From positions 36,540 to 100,539 of the forward strand of contig UQDG01000006.1 in NCBI GenBank assembly GCA_900539695.1: DNA of 64,000 bases, given 5' to 3'. Below the pieces are notes generated by a model that saw only the letters and a list, made by a program, of their open reading frames with translations, was not told the DNA's origin and ran no database searches. Shown here piece by piece: positions 53,133-61,367 of this stretch (within the stretch, counting starts at the first letter, position 1; each line of letters opens with the position of its first letter). Origin of the DNA: an uncultured Oscillospiraceae bacterium. Lineage in GTDB: Bacteria > Bacillota > Clostridia > Oscillospirales > Ruminococcaceae. Made by a program: the position numbers and the translations under genes.

Positions 53133-54107
53133 ATGCCAAAAAAGAAGGATCTGTCCCTGCGGTTGGAGGCCGTCATCAAAACGCTGATCCCCCAGCATGG
53201 GCAGAACGCCGACGACCTGGGGCCGATGATGCGCGCCATCAAGGCCGTACACAGCGCCACCGACCATACCTCCACCACGCCGGAGGATCTGGAGCACCAA
53301 CGCGCGGCGCAGGAATTGTTTGCCCGGCTGGTCACGCCGTCCATCGGCATCCGCAACGACGCCCTCAGTGTCAACAACATCCCCGCCGAGTGGGTCAGCC
53401 TGGAGCATGGCCATGACCGACACCACGCTGTGCTGTACTGCCACGGCGGCGGCTACACCTGCGGCCAGCTGGGCTATGCCCGCATCCTGGCCAGCAAGCT
53501 GGCACTCTGTACAGGATTTGACGTGCTGTCGTTTGAATACCGTTTAGCGCCCGAAAATCCGTACCCTGCCGCCGTTGAGGACGCGCTGGCCATGTGGGAC
53601 TACCTGATGTACATGGGCTACGGTGCCCGGGACATCGTCGTTGCGGGCGATTCTGCCGGCGGCAATTTGGCATTGGAACTCTGCCTGAAGCTCAAGGAGC
53701 AGGGCCGTGCCCAGCCGCGGGCGCTGCTGCTGTTCAGCCCCTGGACCGACATGACCGCCAGCGGCAAAAGCTACAAAAGCTGCAAAGCGCTGGACCCGAT
53801 GTTGACCTACGAATATATCGAAGCTGTACGCGCCGCCTACACCGGCCCTGATGCTGACTGGGCCAAGCCCTGCTACAGCCCGCTGTTTGCCGACCTGCGC
53901 GGTCTGCCGCCCACGCTGGTACAGGTAGGCACCAATGAAATTCTGCGCTCTGACAGTGAGCGGCTGGCCGAGGCCATCCACAGGGCAGGCGGCTACGCTG
54001 TGTTGGAAGTGTACGCGGAGTGCTGGCACGTGTTCCAGCAAATGCCCATCCACCGTGCCGTGGCAGCGATGGAGTCTGCCGGACGGTTTGTGCAGCGCAT
54101 GATGTAA
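53133..54107 (+). CDS. Alpha/beta hydrolase (hormone-sensitive-lipase-like esterase)
   Basis: The 324-residue protein has the HSL-family oxyanion motif LYCHGGGYTCG, the nucleophile elbow VVAGDSAGGNLALEL, and the acid and base in the C-terminal region (TNEILRSDSERLAEAI; ECWHVFQQMP). It probably hydrolyses small acyl esters. No signal peptide is seen. AAGGAGAA precedes the ATG. Spacing of 13 bases to the next gene, an acyltransferase-like protein, suggests one transcription unit that adds and removes acyl groups. Confidence 0.88.
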   Translation: MPKKKDLSLRLEAVIKTLIPQHGQNADDLGPMMRAIKAVHSATDHTSTTPEDLEHQRAAQELFARLVTPSIGIRNDALSVNNIPAEWVSLEHGHDRHHAVLYCHGGGYTCGQLGYARILASKLALCTGFDVLSFEYRLAPENPYPAAVEDALAMWDYLMYMGYGARDIVVAGDSAGGNLALELCLKLKEQGRAQPRALLLFSPWTDMTASGKSYKSCKALDPMLTYEYIEAVRAAYTGPDADWAKPCYSPLFADLRGLPPTLVQVGTNEILRSDSERLAEAIHRAGGYAVLEVYAECWHVFQQMPIHRAVAAMESAGRFVQRMM

Positions 54108-54120
54108 GGAGGGGCTGTCC

Positions 54121-55374
54121 ATGGCCCAGGAATGGTATAAAGTTGATAACGTGGCCAAGGTGTTTCTGGCAACCAATACCCGCCGCGACCCGCGGGTCTT
54201 CCGCATCTCCTGCACCTTGCAGGAGCAGATCGATCCAGAATTGCTGAACGAAGCCCTGCGCGTCACTGCGCCGGAATGGCCACAGTTCCAGGTAACGCTG
54301 CACCGTGGTTTATTCTGGCACTATTTTGAATCCACCGACCAGCTGCCCACCTGCCACCCCGAGGACAAAGCCCCCTGCGCACCCCTGTATGTGCCGGAGC
54401 GCCGCAATCGGCTGATCTACCGCGTGACCTATTTCGGCAGCCGCATCAATCTGGAGATGTTCCATGCGTTGACCGACGGCAACGGCGGGTTCCTGTTTTT
54501 AAAGTCCATCGTCCGCAACTATCTGGCGCTGGTTCACCCCGCCGAGATGCAGGACGTGCCCACTCCCAACAGCGCTTCTGCCGCTGCCCTGGAGCAGGAT
54601 AGTTTCCGCAATTTTTACGGTGCTACCAAGCGGGAGGGCAAGGCCCCCAAACTGCCCAATGCCTACCACCTGCGGGGCAAGCGCCTGCCGTATGACCAGC
54701 TGCAGTTTTTTGAGGGACACTTAAGCACCAAAGAGGTGCTGGCCCGCGCCCACGAGCTGGGCGTTTCGCTGACCAGCTATCTCGGCGCTTCGCTGATGCT
54801 GGCCATCTATGCTGAGATGCCCGCCCTGGAGCGCAGCAAGCCCATCGCCATCAGTCTGCCGGTCAACCTGCGCAATTACTACCCCAGCGAGACGGCCCGC
54901 AACTTTTTCAATTCGGTCTATGTCATCCTGACGCTGACCGAGACCGACACGATGCAGACGGCGGCCGCCGCCTTTGACGCCCAGCTGAAAGAAGCCTTGT
55001 TGCCCGAAAACATCAAGGCACAAATGGACGAGTACGAAAAACTGGAGCATATACCCGGCATCCGCCCGGTGCCGCTGGTTGTCAAAAACCTGACCGTAAA
55101 GTTCTTTACCGCGCTGGAGAAAAAGCACGTCACAGCGGTCATCTCCAACATGGGCCGCGTCACGCTGCCCGATGCGATGAAGCCGTACATCAAGCAGTTC
55201 GCCGCCTTTTCCAGCTGCGAGGATCTGTTTACCTGTGTGGCATCCTATGGGGATGATCTGGTGCTGGGCACGGCGTCGTCCCACCGCAGCACCAACGTAT
55301 TGCGCCGGCTTTACCGCGGCTTTGCCGAGGCCGGGCTGCAGGTAACGCTGTATGCAACGGAGGTAGAAAAATGA
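54121..55374 (+). CDS. Condensation/alcohol-acetyltransferase-like protein
   Basis: The 417-residue protein belongs to the CoA-dependent acyltransferase superfamily: the HxxxDG catalytic motif appears as FHALTDGNGGFLFLKSIV (about residue 118) and a second-domain segment reads PIAISLPVNLRNYYPSETARNFFNSV. Relatives include alcohol acetyltransferases and stand-alone condensation-like enzymes of Clostridia. The acceptor is unknown. AAGGAGGGG precedes the ATG. It overlaps the following gene by four bases (ATGA). Confidence 0.78.
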   Translation: MAQEWYKVDNVAKVFLATNTRRDPRVFRISCTLQEQIDPELLNEALRVTAPEWPQFQVTLHRGLFWHYFESTDQLPTCHPEDKAPCAPLYVPERRNRLIYRVTYFGSRINLEMFHALTDGNGGFLFLKSIVRNYLALVHPAEMQDVPTPNSASAAALEQDSFRNFYGATKREGKAPKLPNAYHLRGKRLPYDQLQFFEGHLSTKEVLARAHELGVSLTSYLGASLMLAIYAEMPALERSKPIAISLPVNLRNYYPSETARNFFNSVYVILTLTETDTMQTAAAAFDAQLKEALLPENIKAQMDEYEKLEHIPGIRPVPLVVKNLTVKFFTALEKKHVTAVISNMGRVTLPDAMKPYIKQFAAFSSCEDLFTCVASYGDDLVLGTASSHRSTNVLRRLYRGFAEAGLQVTLYATEVEK

Positions 55375-56051
55375 AGACCTGCCCGCATTGTCATATCCAG
55401 GTGGGCGGCGACACCGGCTACTGCCCGCTGTGCCAGAACCGCCTGCACGGGGAACAGGGGAGTCCCTGGTTCCCGCCCACGGCACCGCGCATCCACCGCG
55501 CCAGCCTGTTTTATAAGATCGTTGCTTTTGTTGTGCTTGCCCTGACTGTCGTTGCCGGGGCGATCGACTTCCTGCTGCTGGACACCGCCCACCTGCATTT
55601 CAGCCTGCTGATACTGGTGTGGGGCGTGGCTGGGCTGTCTGTGCTGCGGGTGCTTCTGCGCCGCCGCTACAACGGTCCCCGGCTGGTGTTCAACCTGCTG
55701 CTGCTCGTCTCGGCGCTCATCGTGTTTACCGACTGGTTCACCGGCTATACCGGCTATAGTCTCGACCTTGTGGTGCCGATCTTGTGCAGTGTAACGCTGG
55801 TATGTAATTTTATCTTTGCGTTTCTCCACAGCCGGTTCACCGCCAACGCGCTGGTGTATCTGCTGATGAACATCGGCGTCGGGCTTTTGCCGTATATCCT
55901 GCTGTTTTTCCGCATCGACCGCGGCCGCATCGACGGCCACAGCATCCCCTGGGTCAACTGCCTGATCATCAGCGTGGTGACCTTTCTGGGGCTGGTCATC
56001 TTTAAAGGGCGCGACCTGCGCAGCGAGATTGCCAAGCGGCTGCATCTGTGA
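55371..56051 (+). CDS. Zinc-ribbon membrane protein (DUF6320-like)
   Basis: The 226-residue protein starts with a short zinc ribbon (CPHCHIQVGGDTGYCPLCQNRL, two CxxC pairs, split here by 12 residues) and continues with about six membrane helices. Proteins of this kind, called DUF6320 in some annotations, occur directly after acyltransferase-like genes as here. Function is unknown. The start codon overlaps the stop of the acyltransferase, so the two products are probably made together and may form a complex. Confidence 0.75.
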   Translation: MKTCPHCHIQVGGDTGYCPLCQNRLHGEQGSPWFPPTAPRIHRASLFYKIVAFVVLALTVVAGAIDFLLLDTAHLHFSLLILVWGVAGLSVLRVLLRRRYNGPRLVFNLLLLVSALIVFTDWFTGYTGYSLDLVVPILCSVTLVCNFIFAFLHSRFTANALVYLLMNIGVGLLPYILLFFRIDRGRIDGHSIPWVNCLIISVVTFLGLVIFKGRDLRSEIAKRLHL

Positions 56052-56159
56052 AAATTTGTAAAAATTGCGAAAAGGGTAGCGTAAGCGCCCGAAATGGTGT
56101 ACAATAACAGGTACGCGTTTTTATCTTAAGTTCAACCTCCTATCGGAAAGGATCAGCCA

Positions 56160-57401
56160 ATGGCAGGCAAAACGAAACAATCAGAACCCAAAATGCGGCT
56201 GGATCTCCGGGCAAAAATGTACATTGTGCTGGTCATTTGCAGCCTGATGCTGCTGGCCAGCGTAGGTGTTGCCTTTTTCCTGGTGGGCGGGTTCGGAAGC
56301 AGCGAGGACGCCGCTTCCGACTCTGCCGTAGAGCCTGAGTCCATCATTACCGAGAGCGGCTACAATAAAGAGGAAAACACCATCGACACCACGGCCTACT
56401 CGGCCACCATCCTGCCGGAAAGCAGCGATGCGGGCCAGACCTATGTGGACGAAACGCTTTTCCTGGGCGACAGCAATACCGCCCGCATGTACCGCATGTT
56501 CGACTTCTGCACCTACGATAACGCCATCGGCTCGGTGGGCATGAGCGCCAAGAGCCTGGCCACCTACGCCTGCGTGGAGCTGAACAACTCCGGCAGCTAC
56601 GTCACCATGGCCAAGGCTGTGGCAGGCATGCAGCCCAAGCGGGTCATCATCACCTTTGGCACCAACGACCTCAGCCCCAGCTACAAGGCGGCTGATTTTG
56701 TCAAAAACTACCAGACCGGCATTGAGAGCATCGTCGAGGCATACCCCAGTGTGGACATCCTCATCAACGCCATTCCGCCGCTGGGGCAGCAGCACTCCAA
56801 CCAGAGCCTGACCCAGACCCAGGTGGACGAGTACAACAAGGCCCTCGTCGAAATGTGCAAAGAGAAGGGCTGGAAGTTCCTGAACAGCGCCGAGGTGCTG
56901 AAGGACTCCGCCACCGGCTACGCCAAGAGCGGCTATGTGGAGTCCAGCGACGGCATCCATCTGACCCGTGCAGCTATGGAAGCGCTGTTTGACTACATCC
57001 GCACCCACAGCTGCATTACCGAGGATGACCGCCCCACCGTGACGAAAGTTGCCAAGCACACCGGCGAAAAGGACGTGGTGACGTATACCACGCCGGTCGT
57101 GACCAGCACCGAGACCTCCGAAGCCGAGTCGGAGAGTGAAGCGGAGAGCGAGAGCACGTATGTGGAAGTAACACCCACACCGACCCCGGAACCGACGGCG
57201 GCACCGACGCCGACACCTGAGCCGACCGCTACCCCAGCACCTACGCCTGAACCGACCCAGGAACCCACACCTACCCCCAGCCCTACGCCCATGCCGGAAG
57301 TCACTTCTGTTCCGGAAAGTACAGACACCAACGGCAATGATACCGGCGGTGGTGAAACTGACGGCGAAGACAATGCCAACACAACTAACGAGAATACATA
57401 A
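56160..57401 (+). CDS. Membrane-anchored SGNH/GDSL hydrolase with Pro/Thr-rich tail
   Basis: The 413-residue protein has an N-terminal membrane helix (about residues 21-44), then an SGNH domain: block [13 protein letters not shown], block [10 protein letters not shown], block [14 protein letters not shown], block [12 protein letters not shown]. It is an extracytoplasmic esterase or acetyltransferase. The last 90 residues are low-complexity, first Ser/Glu-rich and then repeats of PTPTPEPTA type, which probably span the cell wall. No LPXTG motif is present. It fits a group of surface-modifying genes. A TACAAT box lies about 60 bases upstream. Confidence 0.9.
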   Translation: MAGKTKQSEPKMRLDLRAKMYIVLVICSLMLLASVGVAFFLVGGFGSSEDAASDSAVEPESIITESGYNKEENTIDTTAYSATILPESSDAGQTYVDETLFLGDSNTARMYRMFDFCTYDNAIGSVGMSAKSLATYACVELNNSGSYVTMAKAVAGMQPKRVIITFGTNDLSPSYKAADFVKNYQTGIESIVEAYPSVDILINAIPPLGQQHSNQSLTQTQVDEYNKALVEMCKEKGWKFLNSAEVLKDSATGYAKSGYVESSDGIHLTRAAMEALFDYIRTHSCITEDDRPTVTKVAKHTGEKDVVTYTTPVVTSTETSEAESESEAESESTYVEVTPTPTPEPTAAPTPTPEPTATPAPTPEPTQEPTPTPSPTPMPEVTSVPESTDTNGNDTGGGETDGEDNANTTNENT

Positions 57402-57405
57402 CAGC

Positions 57406-57445
57406 AAAAGGCAAGTGCAGATCAATTGCACTTGCCTTTTTATTG
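57406..57445 (+). terminator. Strong intrinsic terminator
   Basis: A perfect 14-bp stem (57406-57419 with 57427-57440) and 7-base loop directly follow the stop of the SGNH gene. Confidence 0.88.
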
Positions 57446-57458
57446 CGCATTTACTTTT

Positions 57459-57592
57459 GGCCCCCTCTGCGAGGGGGCTCCTGCGAAGCAGGTGGGGGAG
57501 AGAGCCCTTCCGCACTTCGAAGCTTTGGATAAAGGGCAAGCTCTCTCCCTCTGGCCCTTCGGGCCACCTCCCTCACAGAGGGAGGCATTGGG
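57459..57592. repeat. GC-rich palindromic intergenic repeat
   Basis: GGCCCCCTCTGCGAGGGGGC, GCGAAGCAGGTGGGGGAGAG and the closing TCCCTCACAGAGGGAGGC match the members at 23098-23212 and 30243-30352. Confidence 0.6.
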
Positions 57593-57597
57593 CGCAC

Positions 57598-58011
57598 TTA
57601 TTCTTCCGGCAGGTTCCGCAGCTGGTGCAGGGTCACGCCGTCCACATATTTGTTGATAAGATCGTTCAGCCCGCTCCAGAAATCCAGCGTGTGGCACTGG
57701 CCCCGGCGGGGGCACTCAACGCTGGAGGCCAGGCAGGGGATAGCCGTCAGCTCGCCTTCCACCGCACGCAGGATCTCGCCGGCAGTGATCTCGGTATCCG
57801 GGCGGGCCAGGCGGTAGCCGCCCTGGGCACCGCGCACGCTAAGCACCAGCCCGGCCTTGGTCAGGGGGGTCACGATCTGCTCCAGATATTTTAAGCTGAT
57901 CTGCTGTGCGTCGCTGATTTCCTTCAGTGGCACAAGGGCATCGGCACCGGCGCGGTTGGCCAGTTCCACCATCAGCCGCAGGGCATAGCGGTCACGGGTC
58001 GAAAATTTCAT
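57598..58011 (-). CDS. Rrf2 family transcriptional regulator
   Basis: The 137-residue protein has the Rrf2 winged helix (FSTRDRYALRLMVELANRAG; LKEISDAQQISLKYLEQIVTPLTKAGLVLSVRGAQGGYRLARP) and three cysteines in CLASSVECPRRGQC, spaced as in iron-sulfur-binding members (IscR/NsrR-like) although CymR-type regulators of cysteine metabolism also belong here. It is divergent from the metQNI operon, so a sulfur-amino-acid role is attractive but unproven. Its own promoter overlaps a CTATA-N8-TATAG repeat. Confidence 0.9.
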   Translation of the reverse strand: MKFSTRDRYALRLMVELANRAGADALVPLKEISDAQQISLKYLEQIVTPLTKAGLVLSVRGAQGGYRLARPDTEITAGEILRAVEGELTAIPCLASSVECPRRGQCHTLDFWSGLNDLINKYVDGVTLHQLRNLPEE

Positions 58012-58039
58012 ACAGGGGCTCCCCTTTCAAGTTGTGTGA

Positions 58040-58079
58040 CTATAGCAAATAGTATAGCATCTTTGTAGGAATTTGGCAA
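58040..58079 (-). promoter_or_regulatory. Promoter and repeat of the Rrf2 gene
   Basis: Minus strand TTGCCA (58079-58074), 17 bases, TATACT (58056-58051). CTATA (58040-58044) and TATAG (58053-58057) form an inverted repeat over the -10 region. Confidence 0.65.
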
Positions 58080-58133
58080 GTCCATAACCTGCCAAACCGG
58101 TGGGTTTGTGTAATTTGTCAAAATTGCAACGTT

Positions 58134-58187
58134 CCTGCATAAATGTGCAGGGAAAGTGTTGACATTCCCGTAAAAGGGGCGTATACT
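58134..58187 (+). promoter_or_regulatory. metQNI promoter with upstream palindrome
   Basis: TTGACA (58159-58164), 17 bases, TATACT (58182-58187); transcription should start near 58194, leaving a leader of about 370 bases. The perfect inverted repeat CCTGCA-TAAATG-TGCAGG (58134-58151) lies just upstream of the -35 box. Confidence 0.85.
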
Positions 58188-58244
58188 GCAAACATCAAAG
58201 CCAGCCGGGTGCTGAGCAAATCTTGAGGAAAGGGGTACACGACC

Positions 58245-58340
58245 ATGAGCCGCAGCAACACTATGATGATGTGCATGTGCATGTGCAGCTTGCTTCGGCA
58301 GTCTGTGCCTGTTTCCCCGTGCGCAAAATCTGGCGCATAA
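58245..58340 (+). CDS. Met/Cys-rich leader peptide ORF 1 of metQNI (31 codons)
   Basis: The ATG at 58245 follows GAGGAAAGGGG at a normal distance. The peptide starts MSRSNTMMMCMCMCSLLRQ: residues 7-14 are Met-Met-Met-Cys-Met-Cys-Met-Cys (58263-58286). The TAA (58338-58340) is 12 bases before an intrinsic terminator. Directly after the Met/Cys codons GCTTCGGC (58292-58299) is complementary to GCCGAAGC (58360-58367) in the terminator's 5' arm. This is the layout of ribosome-mediated attenuation: stalling at Met or Cys codons would favour the alternative pairing and read-through into the methionine transporter genes. Confidence 0.8.
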   Translation: MSRSNTMMMCMCMCSLLRQSVPVSPCAKSGA

Positions 58341-58352
58341 GGGTAGCATGCA

Positions 58353-58388
58353 GCAGGGCGCCGAAGCGATTCGGAGCCCTGCTTTTTT
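58353..58388 (+). terminator. Attenuator terminator of the metQNI leader
   Basis: GCAGGGC-g-CCGAA (58353-58365) pairs with TTCGG-a-GCCCTGC (58370-58382) and six T follow. It lies 200 bases before metQ, downstream of leader ORF 1. Its 5' arm overlaps the segment that can pair with 58292-58299. Confidence 0.9.
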
Positions 58389-58442
58389 CTTGTGGCAGCA
58401 TGCCGCCTTTACCGCTTTGATAAAACCGAGGGAGGAACTTGT

Positions 58443-58496
58443 ATGACTGCGATCTACAAACAGCCCGGTGTGCGAATGTGCCGCTGTACTTGTTGA
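58443..58496 (+). CDS. Cys-rich leader peptide ORF 2 of metQNI (17 codons)
   Basis: GGGAGGAA is seven bases before the ATG; the peptide is MTAIYKQPGVRMCRCTC, ending Met-Cys-Arg-Cys-Thr-Cys-stop. It lies beyond the terminator, 65 bases before metQ. The segment TGTGCGAATGTG (58469-58480), inside its codons, can pair with CACATTCACACA (58519-58530) just upstream of the metQ ribosome binding site with one mismatch, so translation or stalling could change the structure there. Confidence 0.7.
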   Translation: MTAIYKQPGVRMCRCTC

Positions 58497-58561
58497 GGGA
58501 CATGACTGCCGGAACCAACACATTCACACATGAAACCACACATGAAAAGGAGACACCTACT

Positions 58562-59455
58562 ATGAAAAAGCTGATTTCTGTTGCCCTGGCCGGTACCCTG
58601 GCCCTGAGCCTGGCCGCCTGCGGTTCTTCCGCTTCCTCTTCCGCTGCTGAGAGCACCGCCCCCGCAGAGAGCGAGGCTGCTTCCACCAGCGAGGCCGCCT
58701 CTGAGGAGACCACCGACCTGGCCGGCACCACCCTGAAGGTTGCCGCTTCCCCCACGCCCCATGCCGAGATCCTGAACGCTGCCAAGGACATCCTGGCCGA
58801 GCAGGGCATCACCCTGGAAGTTGTCGAGTTCAGCGACTACGTCCAGCCCAACCTGGTCACTGAGAGCGGCGAGGTCGACGCCAACTACTTCCAGCACACC
58901 CCCTACCTCGAGAGCTTCAACGAGGAGAACGGCACCCATCTGGTCAGCGTCGGCGCCATCCACTACGAGCCGTTCGGCATCTACCCGGGCAAGAGCAACG
59001 ACCTGGAGAACATCGCTGACGGCGCTACCATCGCCGTGCCCAACGATACCACCAACGAGGCCCGCGCCCTGCAGCTGCTGGCCGCCCAGGGCATCATCAC
59101 CGTCCGTGACGGCGCTGGCCTGACCGCTACCGTCAACGACATCGAGGAGAACCCCCACAATGTCAAGATCGAGGAGATCGAGGCTGCTCAGCTGCCCCGC
59201 ACCGTCGCCGACGTTGACTTCGCCGTCATCAACGGCAACTACGCAATGGAGGCCGGCTTCTCCGTCGGCACCGACGCCCTGGCCATCGAGGATGCTTCTT
59301 CTGAGGCTGCCCAGACCTACGCCAACGTTCTGGTCGTGAAGGAAGGCAACGAGAACGCCCCCGCCATCCAGGCCCTGTACGCTGCCCTGACCAGCGACAC
59401 CATCAAGGACTTCATCAACAACACCTACGACGGTGCCGTTGTGCCTATCTTCTAA
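58562..59455 (+). CDS. metQ: Methionine ABC importer substrate-binding lipoprotein MetQ
   Basis: MetQ (NlpA family) captures methionine outside the membrane. The 297-residue protein has a signal peptide with lipobox SLAAC (Cys 20), a Ser/Ala/Glu-rich linker and the binding fold: LKVAASPTPHAEILNAAKDILAEQGI, EFSDYVQPNLVTESGEVDANYFQHTPYLESF, EPFGIYPGKSNDLENIADGATIAVPNDTTNEARAL and FAVINGNYAMEAGF. AGGAG lies nine bases before the ATG. It heads metQ-metN-metI behind a leader with two small ORFs and an attenuator. Confidence 0.95.
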   Translation: MKKLISVALAGTLALSLAACGSSASSSAAESTAPAESEAASTSEAASEETTDLAGTTLKVAASPTPHAEILNAAKDILAEQGITLEVVEFSDYVQPNLVTESGEVDANYFQHTPYLESFNEENGTHLVSVGAIHYEPFGIYPGKSNDLENIADGATIAVPNDTTNEARALQLLAAQGIITVRDGAGLTATVNDIEENPHNVKIEEIEAAQLPRTVADVDFAVINGNYAMEAGFSVGTDALAIEDASSEAAQTYANVLVVKEGNENAPAIQALYAALTSDTIKDFINNTYDGAVVPIF

Positions 59456-59473
59456 TGAAAAAGTCAAAAATCC

Positions 59474-59540
59474 TTGCAACCTGCCGGGATGTAGTGTAAA
59501 ATTGATAGCGAATGGGTTTTGCCGCCCATTCGCTATCTTT
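59474..59540 (+). promoter_or_regulatory. Internal promoter-like sequence and hairpin between metQ and metN
   Basis: TTGCAA (59474-59479), 17 bases, TAAAAT (59497-59502), immediately followed by a perfect 13-bp hairpin (59504-59516 with 59525-59537) and TTTGT. It may partly terminate after metQ, protect the metQ transcript end, and/or provide a second start for metNI. Confidence 0.5.
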
Positions 59541-59563
59541 GTAAAGAATAAGGGGAGAGACCC

Positions 59564-60562
59564 ATGATCGAACTGCAACACCTGACCAAACGCTTTGCCA
59601 CGCAGGGCGGTACGGTCGTCGCGCTGAATGATATTAACCTGACCATTCAGGATGGCGACATCTACGGCATCATCGGCATGTCCGGCGCCGGCAAGTCCAC
59701 GCTGGTGCGGTGCATCAATATGCTGGAGCGCCCGGACGAGGGCAAGGTCGTTGTCAACGGCCGCCAGATGCAGGAGTTGTCTGCAGCCGAGCTGCGTGCC
59801 GCCCGCCGCGAGATCACCATGATCTTCCAGCAGTTCAACCTGCTGATGCAGCGCACCTGCCTGCGCAACATCATGTTCCCGATGGAGCTGGCCAAAGTGC
59901 CCAAGGAAAAGGCCGAGGCCCGCGCCCGCGAGCTGCTGGAGCTGGTCGGCCTGCCTGATAAGGCCGAAGCTTACCCGGCCCAGCTTTCCGGCGGCCAGAA
60001 GCAGCGCATCGCCATTGCCCGTGCGCTGGCTACCGACCCCAAGGTGCTGCTGTGCGACGAAGCCACCAGCGCCCTGGACCCCAATACCACCCACGCGATT
60101 TTGGAACTGATCCGCAAGATCAACAAGGAGCTGGGCATCACGGTGGTCATCATCACCCACCAGATGAGCGTGGTCGAGGAAGTTTGCAACCGTGTGGCCA
60201 TCCTGGACAACGGCACCGTAGTGGAGGAGGGCGAGGTCCAGGCGATCTTCAGCCATCCCTCCAGCGCCGCCGCCAAGCGGCTGGTGTATCCTGCCGGTGC
60301 CCCCAAAGCCGAGAACCTGCCCGGCCACAAGCTGGTGCGCGTTGCCTTCGGCGGCACCCAGACCACCGACAAGCCGCTGGTGGCAAGCCTCGCCATCGAG
60401 TGCGGTGCCCTGGTCTCCATCATGGGTGCCGACACCCGCATCGTCAACGGCCAGACGCTGGGCAGCATGCTGCTGGCCCTGCCCGAGGACGAACACGCCG
60501 AAGCCGCGCTGGAGTACATCAAGAACTATCCCGGCATTACCTATGAGGAGGTGAACAACTGA
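59564..60562 (+). CDS. metN: Methionine ABC importer ATPase MetN
   Basis: The 332-residue protein has an ABC ATPase domain (Walker A GMSGAGKST, QFNLL Q-loop region, signature LSGGQKQRIAIARAL, Walker B VLLCDEATSALDP, switch VIITHQMSVVEEV) and a C-terminal NIL domain (about 260-332: LVRVAFGGTQTTDKPLVASLAIECGALVSIMGADTRIVNGQTLG) that binds methionine and inhibits transport when the cell has enough. GGGGAGAG precedes the ATG. Its stop overlaps the metI ATG by one base. Confidence 0.96.
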   Translation: MIELQHLTKRFATQGGTVVALNDINLTIQDGDIYGIIGMSGAGKSTLVRCINMLERPDEGKVVVNGRQMQELSAAELRAARREITMIFQQFNLLMQRTCLRNIMFPMELAKVPKEKAEARARELLELVGLPDKAEAYPAQLSGGQKQRIAIARALATDPKVLLCDEATSALDPNTTHAILELIRKINKELGITVVIITHQMSVVEEVCNRVAILDNGTVVEEGEVQAIFSHPSSAAAKRLVYPAGAPKAENLPGHKLVRVAFGGTQTTDKPLVASLAIECGALVSIMGADTRIVNGQTLGSMLLALPEDEHAEAALEYIKNYPGITYEEVNN

Positions 60563-61260
60563 TGGCTGAATTTTTTGCAGGCAAAGATTGGCAGACTTTT
60601 TTGCAGATCCTGCCCACCATCCCGTTTGAAACCTGGGAGACTGTCTGGTCCACAGTTGTTGCCACCCTGCTGGCGCTGGTCATCGGCCTGCCTTTGGGCG
60701 TGCTGCTGGTCACCGGCGAACCCAACGGCATCCGCCCGCTGCCCAAGTGGGTCATGGCGCTGCTGAACGGCCTGATCAACCTGCTGCGCAGTGTGCCGTT
60801 CCTGATCCTGATGATTATCGTCATCCCGCTGTCCCGTTTGATCGTGGGCACATCCATCGGCACCGTAGCTTCTATCGTGCCGCTGGTCATTGCGTCCTTC
60901 CCGTTCGTCTCCCGTCTGATCGAGACCAGCATACGCGAGGTCGACCCCGGCGTCATCGAGGCCGCCCAGAGCATGGGCGCTACACCTTTGCAGATCATCA
61001 CCAAGGTGATGGTGCCTGAGAGCATGCCCAGCCTGGTAGCCAACATCACCATTGCGGCCACCACCATCATGGGCTACGGTGCCATGGCCGGTATCATCGG
61101 CGGCGGCGGCCTGGGCAAGATCGCCATCAACTACGGCTACTACCGCTTTAACGTGGTGCTGGAGTTCTTCGCCACGGCGCTGCTGGTGGTGCTGGTGCAG
61201 ATCTTGCAGACCGCAGGCACCAAGCTGGCCGTCAAATACGATAAGCGGATTCAGAAGTAA
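60562..61260 (+). CDS. metI: Methionine ABC importer permease MetI
   Basis: The 232-residue protein has five to six membrane helices and the ATPase-contact loop EVDPGVIEAAQSMGATPLQIITKVMVPES. The start FETWETVWSTVVATLLALVIGLPLGVLLV and GYGAMAGIIGGGGLGKIAINYGYYRF are characteristic. GAGGAGG lies in the metN 3' end and the start codon overlaps the metN stop, so the two subunits are coupled. A strong terminator ends the operon. Confidence 0.96.
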   Translation: MAEFFAGKDWQTFLQILPTIPFETWETVWSTVVATLLALVIGLPLGVLLVTGEPNGIRPLPKWVMALLNGLINLLRSVPFLILMIIVIPLSRLIVGTSIGTVASIVPLVIASFPFVSRLIETSIREVDPGVIEAAQSMGATPLQIITKVMVPESMPSLVANITIAATTIMGYGAMAGIIGGGGLGKIAINYGYYRFNVVLEFFATALLVVLVQILQTAGTKLAVKYDKRIQK

Positions 61261-61276
61261 TTGTTTTTATGATAAG

Positions 61277-61317
61277 AAAAGCTCCCGAACATTAAAAGTC
61301 CGGGAGCTTTTGTTTTT
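61277..61317 (+). terminator. Terminator of metQNI
   Basis: AAAAGCTCCCG (61277-61287) and CGGGAGCTTTT (61301-61311) form an 11-bp stem followed by GTTTTT. Confidence 0.88.
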
Positions 61318-61367
61318 AAATGGCTGCGCCGTGCATTGCCCCCCTTGGGAGGGAGGCTTTCACTGTA

